Of a DNA stretch of 43,384 nucleotides, positions 1 through 7,411 are shown piece after piece. The stretch comes from an uncultured bacterium (GTDB taxonomy: Bacteria > Planctomycetota > Phycisphaerae > Phycisphaerales > UBA1924): the NCBI GenBank assembly GCA_903834785.1, contig CAILKP010000135.1:1-43384 (forward strand). Reading direction: 5' to 3'. Made by a program: the position numbers and the translations under genes. Position 1 is the stretch's first letter. Every line of letters starts with the position of its first letter. Below the pieces are notes generated by a model. That model saw only the letters and a list, made by a program, of their open reading frames with translations. It was not told where the DNA came from and made no database searches.

Positions 1-65
1 AGCATGGCATCGGCCTCACGCAGCTTCGAGATGATCTGTTCGGGTGTGTGTCGTGTCCGCTTCAT
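1..65 (-). CDS. IS3-family transposase OrfA, N-terminal fragment
   Basis: Read on the minus strand from an ATG at 65, the sequence gives MKRTRHTPEQIISKLREADA and runs off the window edge. This matches the usual N-terminus of IS3-family OrfA proteins, the helix-turn-helix DNA-binding half of the transposase. An AGGAG ribosome-binding site lies about 8 nt before the ATG. Only some 21 codons are visible, so it cannot be told whether the element is intact. The assignment rests on the recognisable opening (K-R-x-R-[HY]-[ST]-P-E-Q-I-I-x-K-L-R-E-A) and on the IS-like end just upstream of it. Confidence 0.8.
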   Translation of the reverse strand, partial: MKRTRHTPEQIISKLREADAM

Positions 66-140
66 CGAGAATCTCCTGGCCGCTTCCGGCGGCCTTCGGG
101 ACTCTCATAGTTGGTGGATCAGGATTCTGGGAGCAGGTCA
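1..140 (-). mobile_element. Left end of an IS3-family insertion sequence
   Basis: The minus strand reads TGACCTGCTCCCAGAATC inward from position 140. It begins with TGA and has the form expected of an IS3-family terminal inverted repeat. It lies 75 bp before the OrfA start at 65, a normal distance for the left end of these elements. The other end is outside the window, so the partner repeat and any target duplication cannot be checked. Positions 141-180 would be host DNA between the element and the next gene. Confidence 0.65.
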
Positions 141-180
141 CGAGGAAATACAGTCAATCGTTGAGCAGGAGGGTGGCGAG

Positions 181-894
181 ATGATCTACGAGAAAGCGGG
201 CCACGGCCAAGGTGGTGCGTGGGTTATCACACTTCGCGGCAAGACAACCGTGTTTCAATCCAACGGGGCGGGATTCCCGCCGATGGACCGGCTCTACGTG
301 CCCAAAGTGAAGGAGCCGTCCCACTACCGCGACTACAGCAATGCTCTCATCGTTGGAGCACGAGAGAAATGGCTCGCGATGCTCGGATCGGGTTCCGGTG
401 ACGGTCAGCCGGTGCCAACGGCTGACCGCAGTGCGGCAACTGCTGCCCACGCCACTGAAACCACGATCGTCCCGCCGTTTGACGGCGCTGGCGAGTATCT
501 CGAGCGGATCAAGTCGTCGCGCGGCCTTCCCGAGCGAAACATGGAGGACCTCGTCAAAGAACTGCTGGTACGGCTGGGGCATTCGCCAGCGGCCGTTGTG
601 TTTCAGATCGGGCACATTGACGTTCTCGTGCGCGGCGGCGACGGAAAGCCCAGCTTCGTCATCGAGGTCAAGACGACCCTGCGCTCAAGGACCGACCGCG
701 ACTCGGCGCTCCGCCAAGCATTTGATTACGCCAGCCGCAACGGCGCCCCGCTCGTGATCATCACCGATGCGGATGCCTACGAGATCTACGACCGTCGGGC
801 TGGTCTGGACCACGCGTCGATGCTGCGGGCCAAGTTCCGGCTGACCGCCTTTCGAGAAGAGGACAGGGGCGGATTGGACATCCTCAAATCATAA
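181..894 (+). CDS. PD-(D/E)XK nuclease-like protein (restriction endonuclease fold)
   Basis: This is a 237-residue protein. An open frame extends upstream to position 4, but its first 45 codons lie inside the IS3 end. The ATG at 181 has a good Shine-Dalgarno (ggaggg, about 9 nt upstream) and is the likely start. The C-terminal half has the core of the PD-(D/E)XK fold: a helix (MEDLVKELLVRLGH), then HIDVLVRGG with the acidic metal ligand, then SFVIEVKTT with the E-x-K pair. This is typical of type I HsdR N-terminal-like and Mrr-like nucleases. The N-terminal ~95 residues form a small separate domain that I do not recognise. Codon use is less GC-biased than in neighbouring genes, and an IS end abuts the gene, so recent acquisition is plausible. 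No methyltransferase or other partner is visible. Confidence 0.7.
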   Translation: MIYEKAGHGQGGAWVITLRGKTTVFQSNGAGFPPMDRLYVPKVKEPSHYRDYSNALIVGAREKWLAMLGSGSGDGQPVPTADRSAATAAHATETTIVPPFDGAGEYLERIKSSRGLPERNMEDLVKELLVRLGHSPAAVVFQIGHIDVLVRGGDGKPSFVIEVKTTLRSRTDRDSALRQAFDYASRNGAPLVIITDADAYEIYDRRAGLDHASMLRAKFRLTAFREEDRGGLDILKS

Positions 895-1051
895 CAGGTG
901 ACGCGTTTTTCCCGATTCGGTCAGGTAAAGGTGTGTGGTCCGGCCGTCCGGCAGCGGCCAGCGAGGCGGCTTCCGGGGCGTAGATGCCACTCTCCTTGGC
1001 CGAAGAATCGCCGAAACGCTCCCCGAAGTGACTCCGTTTCGAGAGATCCAT
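884..1051 (-). CDS. Possible small protein, unrecognised
   Basis: A 55-codon minus-strand frame starts with ATG at 1051 and ends 11 nt inside the 3' end of the opposing nuclease gene. The protein (MDLSKRSHFGERFGDSSAKE...) has a balanced composition rather than the Arg/Pro/Ser-rich look of antisense shadows. It lies 31 bp downstream of the NfeD-like gene on the same strand. No convincing Shine-Dalgarno precedes the ATG and no family is recognised. It may simply be non-coding spacer. Confidence 0.25.
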   Translation of the reverse strand: MDLSKRSHFGERFGDSSAKESGIYAPEAASLAAAGRPDHTPLPDRIGKNASPVMI

Positions 1052-1082
1052 CCGATCGGAGTCGCGGCGGAATTGGGGCGGC

Positions 1083-1691
1083 TCAGGCGGGCTTGACAAC
1101 CAGTACACCGTCGGCGTTGACGCGGGTGACCTGCACGCGCGTGTGACGGTCGATAGCGCCGGTCTCGGCCACGGCGGTGTAGAAGCGGGCCCGCTCCTGG
1201 AGGATGAGGCGGACCTTGCCCTGTTGGCCGGCGGGGATCTCGACGTAGACCTCACCGACGGTGCCGACGGCCTTGCGGAGATCGATGTTGCCGGAGGCCT
1301 GCAGGCCGATGGCACTGCGGAGGAGCCAGATGAGCAGGCCGGCAATGCCAAAGCCGCCGACCGTGCCCAGGGCCATGGAGGGGGTGAAGTCCCAGTCGAG
1401 CCCGCGCTGGGCGGCGAAGGCGGTCCAGCCGAAGCCCATGACGAAGGCGGCGACGGACTGCACGCTGATGAGTTTGAACGAGTCGGCCGAGTGGGTGTGG
1501 CCATCGGCGGCGAGGGCGGAGGCATCGGCGTGGCCCGCGTGCGTGGCCTCGGCCATGCTGTCCATGCCGGAGTCATGATCAGCCCCGAAGCCCAGGAGCA
1601 GGAGGACGAGGCGGATGACGAACAACGCGGTGCCGATGAGTGCCGGCACCGTGAACCACGCGGACCCCGAAGCGAAGAGCGTGTCGAGCAT
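1083..1691 (-). CDS. NfeD-like membrane protein
   Basis: The protein is 202 residues with the start placed at the ATG at 1691; the frame extends a further 13 codons upstream with poorer sequence. There is an N-terminal hydrophobic segment (WFTVPALIGTALFVIRLVLLLLGF), then a His/Asp-rich loop (residues ~39-65). Two more membrane segments follow (VQSVAAFVMGFGWTAF and GTVGGFGIAGLLIWLL). The C-terminal ~80 residues look like a beta-rich OB-fold of the NfeD type (GTVGEVYVEIPAGQQGKV). NfeD-like proteins are usually linked to membrane quality control or flotillin-type partners. No such partner is next to it here, so the role is unknown. It is divergent from the dockerin gene at 1845. Confidence 0.65.
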   Translation of the reverse strand: MLDTLFASGSAWFTVPALIGTALFVIRLVLLLLGFGADHDSGMDSMAEATHAGHADASALAADGHTHSADSFKLISVQSVAAFVMGFGWTAFAAQRGLDWDFTPSMALGTVGGFGIAGLLIWLLRSAIGLQASGNIDLRKAVGTVGEVYVEIPAGQQGKVRLILQERARFYTAVAETGAIDRHTRVQVTRVNADGVLVVKPA

Positions 1692-1844
1692 GGATGAATC
1701 GTACGCGGGCACGCGGCGGGGGCAGACCACGCCGCGGCGGAAGTGGAGGCGGGATTGTCGCGGGCAGGGGCCGCTGATACGCTGCGGGTTGCGTTATTGA
1801 ACTGAGCGTTTGTGTGAACCCCTTTCTGATTGCCGCACCGAACC

Positions 1845-2645
1845 ATGAACCGCCTGCCCTGCGATGTCGCCCGTCTCTCCCGCCTGCTGATGCTTGCCAC
1901 CCCCCTGCTGCTGTGCACTCTGGGTGCTGCCGGGCAGAGCGTTGAGTATGTGCTGGACAACGGGGTCGGCAATATCAACTCCGGCCCGGGGACGACGCCG
2001 CCGAACGGACAGATGCTGTGGGGCAACGTGTTTACCGCTCAGCCCGGTGGCGAGCGGATCACGGGGATTTCGGTGGCGTTTGGCACGGCGGTGGCGGGCA
2101 CACCGGTGACGGCGGTGCTGCTGGAGGACCCGAACGATGACGGGAACCCGGCCGATGGTGTGCTGCTGGCTTCCGGCCACGGGCAGGTGGCCAGTCCGCG
2201 GACGAACATCTTCACGCGGATTGAGATTCCGCCGGCGGTGGTCTCGGGCCGGTTCTTTGTGGGCATTGTGATGGACTACACGCAGGCCGACCGGCCGGCG
2301 CGGCAGAGCACTGCGGTGGCCAACGCGAACTGGTCGTGGCTGTTTGTCGCTCCGCAGATCAACCTGGGTGACCTGGCCAGCAGCCCGATCATTCGCTCGC
2401 AGGGTGCGATTCCGGGGACGTGGATGGTCCGCGCGGTCGGGGAGGCACCGGTGCCGGCGGGCTGCTCGCTGGCGGATGTGAACGCCGACGGATCGCTGGA
2501 CGGGACGGACTTCATCTTGTTTATCAACTCGTTTGCCATCGGTGATGCGGGGATTGATCCGGTGGCGGATGTTGACGAGGACGGTACGATTGACGGCAAC
2601 GACTTCGTGTCGTTCATCAACGCGTTTGCCGCGGGCTGCGACTGA
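1845..2645 (+). CDS. Secreted GC-type dockerin domain protein
   Basis: A 266-residue exported protein. The ATG at 1845 gives a clean signal peptide (a basic start, then LLMLATPLLLCTLGAAGQS); an in-frame TTG at 1830 only adds five residues. The middle (~30-200) is a beta-rich domain that I do not recognise. The last ~60 residues hold two Asp-rich EF-hand-like repeats, DVNADGSLDGTDF and DVDEDGTIDGNDF. They are bracketed by GCS and AGCD, the hallmark of the GC-type dockerin domain found at C-termini of many Phycisphaerae secreted proteins. These repeats probably bind calcium and may anchor or sort the protein at the surface. It ends 6 bp before miaA, but a functional link is unlikely. Confidence 0.8.
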   Translation: MNRLPCDVARLSRLLMLATPLLLCTLGAAGQSVEYVLDNGVGNINSGPGTTPPNGQMLWGNVFTAQPGGERITGISVAFGTAVAGTPVTAVLLEDPNDDGNPADGVLLASGHGQVASPRTNIFTRIEIPPAVVSGRFFVGIVMDYTQADRPARQSTAVANANWSWLFVAPQINLGDLASSPIIRSQGAIPGTWMVRAVGEAPVPAGCSLADVNADGSLDGTDFILFINSFAIGDAGIDPVADVDEDGTIDGNDFVSFINAFAAGCD

Positions 2646-2651
2646 GCATCG

Positions 2652-3638
2652 ATGCTGCCATTTCCGATCATCTACGGTCCGACGGCGAGTGGAAAATCGG
2701 CCATGGCGCTGGCGGTGGCCGATGCGCTGGCAGCGCGGGGGCATGCCGCGGAGCTGGTGACGGCCGATGCGTTTCAGATCTACCGGGGGATGGACATCGG
2801 CACGGCCAAGCCGACGGCGGCGGAGCTGGCGCGGGTGCGGCATCATCTGATTGATCTGGTGGACCCGCACACGGCTGGGGAAGTGTTCTCTGTCGAGAAC
2901 TGGCTGTCGGCGGCGGAGGCGGTTATCGGGCAGATTCGCAGCGGCGGCGTGGTGCCGGTGGTTGTTGGTGGCACGTCGCTGTACATCCAGTCGCTGCTGT
3001 TCGGGCTGTTTGAGGGTCCGCCGGCGGATGAGCGGCTGCGGGAGGAACTGCGGGAGATGGAGCCACAGGCGCGGTGGGAGCTGCTGCAGCAGGTGGATGC
3101 TGCCGCGGCGGCGAAGCTGCACCCGGCCGATGAACGGCGGACGGTCCGGGCCATTGAGGTGTTCCGGCTGACGGGCGTGCCGATCAGCGTGCATCAGGCG
3201 CAGTGGAGCGGCAAGCCGGCGCGGGCGGATGCGCGGCTGTACATCGTCAACTGGGAGAAGGAGGCGCTGAACCGAAGGATCAACGCGCGGGTGAAGGCGA
3301 TGGTGACGGAGGGCCTGGTGGAGGAAGTGCGCACGCTTTGCGCTATCGGGCCTTTGAACGCGCAGGCGCGAGAGGCGATCGGGTACAAGCAGTTGCTCCA
3401 TCTCTTTGCACCGCGCGCGGGGGAGGCGAGCGGGCTGCGCGTGCCGCGGCAGCGGGAGATTGACGAGGCGGTGGAGCAGATCAAGATCACGACGCGGCAC
3501 TTTGGCAAGAACCAGCGGACGTGGATCAAGCGGATCGCATCGACGGCGGGACCAACGTTATTGGACGGCGATGTAAGTGCGTCAGCGCATGCGCAACTCA
3601 TTGTTGAGCAACTGCTTAGCGCATCGACGGGTGGGTAG
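2652..3638 (+). CDS. miaA: tRNA dimethylallyltransferase
   Basis: A 328-residue cytosolic enzyme that transfers a dimethylallyl group to N6 of A37 in tRNAs reading UNN codons. The P-loop GPTASGKS is at residues 9-16. The substrate-binding stretch DAFQIYRGMDIGTAKP (39-54) replaces the usual DSxQVY with DAFQIY. GGTSLYIQSLL and the C-terminal REAIGYKQLL and TRHFGKNQRTW motifs are all present. The last ~35 residues are a poorly conserved tail. The ATG is 6 bp after the preceding stop and shows no obvious Shine-Dalgarno of its own. Length is normal for the family. Confidence 0.95.
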   Translation: MLPFPIIYGPTASGKSAMALAVADALAARGHAAELVTADAFQIYRGMDIGTAKPTAAELARVRHHLIDLVDPHTAGEVFSVENWLSAAEAVIGQIRSGGVVPVVVGGTSLYIQSLLFGLFEGPPADERLREELREMEPQARWELLQQVDAAAAAKLHPADERRTVRAIEVFRLTGVPISVHQAQWSGKPARADARLYIVNWEKEALNRRINARVKAMVTEGLVEEVRTLCAIGPLNAQAREAIGYKQLLHLFAPRAGEASGLRVPRQREIDEAVEQIKITTRHFGKNQRTWIKRIASTAGPTLLDGDVSASAHAQLIVEQLLSASTGG

Positions 3639-3812
3639 TGCGGACGTGAGAACTTGCCGCGGACGTTGAGGTTCGCGAAGCGTGTTTCAGACGCGCCGGG
3701 AGTTATCCCGGAGCGACTGAGGAGGCGTTTGAAGTGTGGTACGTATGGGGCGGGGAGGAGGATCGGCAGGCGGTGGGATGTGGGGTGAAGTGGGTGCGGC
3801 GAGTGAGGGTGC

Positions 3813-3840
3813 GGGCGGGCTCGGGGGGGGTGTCAATGGG
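3813..3840 (+). promoter_or_regulatory. G-quadruplex-capable tract in topA leader
   Basis: Four G-runs of three or more lie on the plus (coding) strand, separated by loops of 1, 3 and 7 nt (ggg c ggg ctc g8 tgtcaat ggg). This fits the standard G4 pattern. It lies ~300 bp before the topA start. Only the sequence pattern is seen; folding and function are inferred. Confidence 0.45.
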
Positions 3841-4044
3841 CAGCGGAGCGGAGGAGGCGGGCAGCTGGATTGGGGGAGGCGGGAACGCATACAACTTGCA
3901 TAATCTATGTGCGTTGGTGGTGCATAGCGGGGATTCCTTGAACATTCCAAGCTTTTGATCCGGTATGGCCGACAGTCCCGGGGCATCGGAGTGCCTAAAC
4001 CTCCCTCCGTCCCGATTTTTTGGTTCCCCCGTCCGCGTCGATTT

Positions 4045-4071
4045 CCCCCGTCCCCTCCCGTCCCCCCTCCC
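4045..4071 (-). promoter_or_regulatory. C-run tract (minus-strand G4 pattern) in topA leader
   Basis: Five C-runs on the plus strand (c5 gt c4 t c3 gt c6 t c3) make a G4 pattern on the minus strand, 70-95 bp upstream of the topA start. In a leader transcript this C-rich stretch could pair with the G-rich tract 200 nt upstream. Confidence 0.45.
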
Positions 4072-4138
4072 GGCGTCGCCGCCTCCCGGATCTTTGCCGG
4101 GGCCTGCCGGGATGAGTTCCGAGCTTCGCAGCACCAGC

Positions 4139-6970
4139 ATGGCAAAGGCCAAGAGCACCAAGTCGTCGTCCTCCCCGTCAGCCACCAAGGCGCGTCCGAA
4201 GCGTGGTGCGGCCAAATCCAGCCGCGGACGGTCGGCGGTGATGGCAGATGCCCCGTTTGACGCGCTGGAATCGGGGGTTGAGGAGATTGATGACGGCGGG
4301 ACGGCCGGCGGCGGGAGCGGCAAGGCCCTGGTGATCGTGGAATCACCGGCGAAGGCCAAGACTATTAATAAGTATCTGGGCACGGGGTACCGGGTGCTGG
4401 CATCGGTCGGCCATGTGCGGGACCTGCCTGCGAGCAACCCCAAGGGCGTGAAGGCGCCGGTGCCGGGTGTGGACCTGGAGCACGACTTTGCCCCGACGTA
4501 CGTGGTGTCGGAGGACAAGAGCAAGGTTGTCAGCGATCTGAAGAAGGCGGCCAAGAACGCCCGGGAGATCTGGTTTGCAACCGACCCGGATCGCGAGGGC
4601 GAGGCGATTGCGTGGCACATTGCCTGCGAGCTGGGCGTGGACCCCAACACGGCCAAGCGGGTGATGTTCAACGCCATTACGAAGGATGAGATCAACCGGG
4701 CGTTTACCAACCCGCACCCGATCAATATGGACCGGGTCAATGCGCAGCAGGCGCGGCGCATTGTGGACCGGATTGTGGGCTATCAGGTCTCGCCGCTGCT
4801 GTGGAAGAAGGTGGCACGCGGGCTGTCGGCCGGGCGTGTGCAGTCAGTCGCGGTGCGGCTGATTGTGGACCGGGAGCGGGAGATCCGGGCGTTTATTCCT
4901 GACGAGTTGTGGAGCATCACGGCGAACTTCACGCCGCGGACGGCTGAGGCGGCCAAGCTTGCCAATGAGTGGATCGAACTGCTGGCGACGCGTGATGAGA
5001 AGGGCGAGGGCCCAACGATCAAGACGATGACGGAGTGGCTGGGGACGGTGGGCGCGGTGAAGGCCGAGCTTGTTGAGGTGGGCGGCAAGAAGTTTGAGAT
5101 GATCGTCAAGGCCGAGGAGCTGGAGGAGCAGGGCGATGAGGCGGCCAAGTCGCTGGCGGACCGCTGCATGAAGGTGGTTGCCGCCGCGGGGCTGCTGGAT
5201 GCGAAGCTGACGGTGACGAATGACGCCAAGGGCCGCGGCCCGGCGAAGTTTGTGCGGAACATCAGCGGGCGGGTCGACCCGACGGCGCCGTACAAGGTGA
5301 CATCGATCGAGACCTCGCCGATGACGCGGCGGCCTGCGCCGCCGTTTATCACCAGCACGCTGCAGCAGACGGCCAGCAGCTACCTGGGCTTTGGCGCCCA
5401 GCGGACGATGTCGACAGCGCAGCAGCTGTACATGGGCGTGGACATCCCTGGTGAAGGGCCGGTGGCGCTGATTACGTACATGCGTACGGACTCGACGCAC
5501 CTGTCGGCTGATGCGCTGAAGATGGCGCGGGACTTCATCCCGCAGGCGTACGGGCCGAAGTACCTGCCGGAGAAGCCGAACTTCTATGCCAGCAGCAACA
5601 AGGATGCGCAGGAGGCCCACGAGGCGATCCGGCCGACATCGCTGGACCCGAAGTATCACCCGTCGCGGCTGCGCAATGTGCTCAAGCCCGATCAGTTCCG
5701 GCTCTACGAGCTGATCTGGAAGCGGTTTGTGGCCTGCCAGATGACGCCGGCGGAGTGGGACTCGACTGCGGTGCTGATTACCGGCGGCAAGAACGCGGCG
5801 ATGCCGCTGACGTTCAAGGCGACGGGCCGCGTGCTGCGGTTCGACGGCTTCTACAAGGTGATGGGCGTGCCGAAGGCCTCCGACGAGCAGACGCTGCCGG
5901 CGGTGGCGCAGGGCCAGGCGGTGGCGCCGTTTGCCATCGAGCCACGGCAGCGGTTCAGCTCGGCACCGGAGCGGTACACCGAAGCGTCGCTGATCAAGAA
6001 GCTTGAGCAGGAGGGCATCGGCCGTCCCAGCACGTACGCATCGATCATCTCGGTGATTCAGGACCGCAAGTACGTGGAGCTCGAGAGCCGGCGCTTCTTT
6101 GCCAACGCGCTGGGCGAGGCGGTGACGGACAAGCTGATCGAGGCGTTCCCGGATCTGATGGATCTGGGGTACACGCGCGACATGGAAGCGGACCTGGACA
6201 AGGTTGAAGATGAGCATCTGGACTGGATCCAGATGCTGCACCGCTTCTACGACCCGTTTGCCAAGCGGCTGGGCGAGGTGGAGAACACGCTGACGCACGC
6301 CAAGGCGGAGACGACGCCCGCGCCGCACACGTGCCCCACGTGCGGATCTGGCACGGTGTACCGGCTGGGCAAGAACGGGCGGTTCCTGTCGTGCGCGACG
6401 TACCCCAAGTGCAAGTACGCGGCGCCGGTGGACCGTGAGGGCGAGCCGCGGACGGCGGAGCTGTCGAACATCGCGTGCCCGAAGTGCGGGGCGGCGCTGA
6501 TCAAGCGGACGGGCAAGTTCGGGCCGTTCCTTGGGTGCAGCAAGTACAGCGACAAGGATGCGCCGTGCGCGACGATTGTGAAGATCGACAAGAAGGGCTT
6601 TGCGGTGGCCAAGGGTTCGGAGCCCTTTGCACCGTCGCCCGAACTGCCGTGCCCGAAGTGCCAGGCGGCGATGTACCTGCGGCCGGGCAAGTACGGGCCG
6701 TGGCTGGGCTGCAGCAAGTTCCCCAAGTGCCGCGGACGCGGGGACTTTAAAAAGCTGCCCGAGGAGCAGCGCAACGCGCTGACGTTGCAGCTTGAGGCGC
6801 ATCAGCTGGCCCACCCGGTGGACATCATCAAGACGATTGATGGTGAGCCGGTGACTGGGACTGATGGCAAGCCGCTGGCTGGTGCGAAACTGCCGACGCT
6901 GCAGGGTGACATGCACGCGACGCGGGCGGCGGAGTCATTTGAAGCCGTGGCGGATGAAGTCGGCCTGTAA
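4139..6970 (+). CDS. topA: DNA topoisomerase I (type IA)
   Basis: A 943-residue enzyme that relaxes negative supercoils through a 5'-phosphotyrosine intermediate. After a Ser/Lys/Arg-rich extension of ~35 residues and an acidic linker, the Toprim domain begins with VIVESPAKAKTINKYLG. It contains DPDREGEAIAWH near residues 149-160. The catalytic tyrosine is Y447 in ITYMRTDSTHL. Three C-terminal zinc ribbons follow (CPTCGSG, CPKCGAA and CPKCQAA, each closed by a second Cys pair), then a ~75-residue tail. The start at 4139 (MAKAKS) is preferred; ATG at 4112 is an alternative, and neither has a clear ribosome-binding site. The frame is open back to 3965, but that stretch is Pro-rich low complexity. 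Confidence 0.95.
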   Translation: MAKAKSTKSSSSPSATKARPKRGAAKSSRGRSAVMADAPFDALESGVEEIDDGGTAGGGSGKALVIVESPAKAKTINKYLGTGYRVLASVGHVRDLPASNPKGVKAPVPGVDLEHDFAPTYVVSEDKSKVVSDLKKAAKNAREIWFATDPDREGEAIAWHIACELGVDPNTAKRVMFNAITKDEINRAFTNPHPINMDRVNAQQARRIVDRIVGYQVSPLLWKKVARGLSAGRVQSVAVRLIVDREREIRAFIPDELWSITANFTPRTAEAAKLANEWIELLATRDEKGEGPTIKTMTEWLGTVGAVKAELVEVGGKKFEMIVKAEELEEQGDEAAKSLADRCMKVVAAAGLLDAKLTVTNDAKGRGPAKFVRNISGRVDPTAPYKVTSIETSPMTRRPAPPFITSTLQQTASSYLGFGAQRTMSTAQQLYMGVDIPGEGPVALITYMRTDSTHLSADALKMARDFIPQAYGPKYLPEKPNFYASSNKDAQEAHEAIRPTSLDPKYHPSRLRNVLKPDQFRLYELIWKRFVACQMTPAEWDSTAVLITGGKNAAMPLTFKATGRVLRFDGFYKVMGVPKASDEQTLPAVAQGQAVAPFAIEPRQRFSSAPERYTEASLIKKLEQEGIGRPSTYASIISVIQDRKYVELESRRFFANALGEAVTDKLIEAFPDLMDLGYTRDMEADLDKVEDEHLDWIQMLHRFYDPFAKRLGEVENTLTHAKAETTPAPHTCPTCGSGTVYRLGKNGRFLSCATYPKCKYAAPVDREGEPRTAELSNIACPKCGAALIKRTGKFGPFLGCSKYSDKDAPCATIVKIDKKGFAVAKGSEPFAPSPELPCPKCQAAMYLRPGKYGPWLGCSKFPKCRGRGDFKKLPEEQRNALTLQLEAHQLAHPVDIIKTIDGEPVTGTDGKPLAGAKLPTLQGDMHATRAAESFEAVADEVGL

Positions 6971-7039
6971 GTCAGTGGTTCAGACAGTTCCAGCAGTTCC
7001 AGCGGTTCGGGCGGCCCGGCTGCCGGAACGCGCCAACTG

Positions 7040-7402
7040 TTGAGCGTGGAATCTGCTCCGCAACAGCCCGATCAGGCGGGAGCCGGCAGCGTTGCATCCT
7101 TTGCACCGCGGGTATTCAGCGTGGTTGTGCTGACGGTGATCATCGGGGTGCTGTGGTTTGCTGCCGCGGGGCGGGTGCCGCGGCAGGAGCGGGCGGAGAC
7201 GGTGGACCTGAGGGTGAACATCAACACGGCCAGTGTGGCGGAGCTTGAGTTGCTGCCAGGTGTTGGGCCGCAACTGGCGGCGCGGATTGTGGCGTACCGG
7301 ACGGAGCACGGGGCGCTTGGCGGGCCGGCGGATCTGGACAAGGTCCGGGGCATCGGGCCCAAGTCGATGGAGGCACTGCTGCCGCTGGTTCGCTTCCGGT
7401 GA
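7040..7402 (+). CDS. ComEA-like helix-hairpin-helix membrane protein
   Basis: A 120-residue protein starting at TTG 7040; GTG 7046 is equally possible. One membrane segment (residues ~25-43, VFSVVVLTVIIGVLWFAAA) is followed by a linker. A ComEA-type double HhH domain comes next: VNINTASVAELELLPGVG, then ADLDKVRGIGPKSMEALLP. Such domains bind DNA without sequence specificity. In competent bacteria ComEA is the membrane-anchored DNA receptor for uptake. No other com gene is in the window, so a competence role is inference. It follows topA by 69 bp on the same strand. Confidence 0.85.
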   Translation: MSVESAPQQPDQAGAGSVASFAPRVFSVVVLTVIIGVLWFAAAGRVPRQERAETVDLRVNINTASVAELELLPGVGPQLAARIVAYRTEHGALGGPADLDKVRGIGPKSMEALLPLVRFR

Positions 7403-7411
7403 TGGGCCGGA

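Larger units (their letters stand above)
3639..4138 (+). other. Non-coding leader between miaA and topA
   Basis: About 500 bp without a convincing gene. From ~3740 to 3890 the plus strand is strongly G-rich. A short AT-richer patch follows (~3890-3910, with cttgcataatct, a possible -10). From ~3990 to 4090 it becomes C/pyrimidine-rich. A CCGGGA-gtta-TCCCGG hairpin lies near 3697-3712 with no T-run. Short frames across it (for example 3734-3958) have low-complexity Gly/Arg/Val composition and were not accepted. Confidence 0.6.

Noticed and set aside
884..2026. 380-codon minus-strand frame across the NfeD-like gene
   Set aside because: Pro/Ser/Ala-rich, overlaps the NfeD-like gene in another frame; only its last 55 codons were kept as a weak candidate.
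1794..3500. Long minus-strand frame (568 codons) antisense to the dockerin and miaA genes
   Set aside because: Arg/His/Pro/Gln-rich shadow of two well-supported genes; no domain seen.
3734..3958. 74-codon frame in the topA leader
   Set aside because: Low-complexity Gly/Val/Arg sequence reading the G-rich tract; no ribosome-binding site.
4844..6916. 690-codon minus-strand frame antisense to topA
   Set aside because: Arg/Leu/His-rich composition from complementing biased codons; topA is certain.
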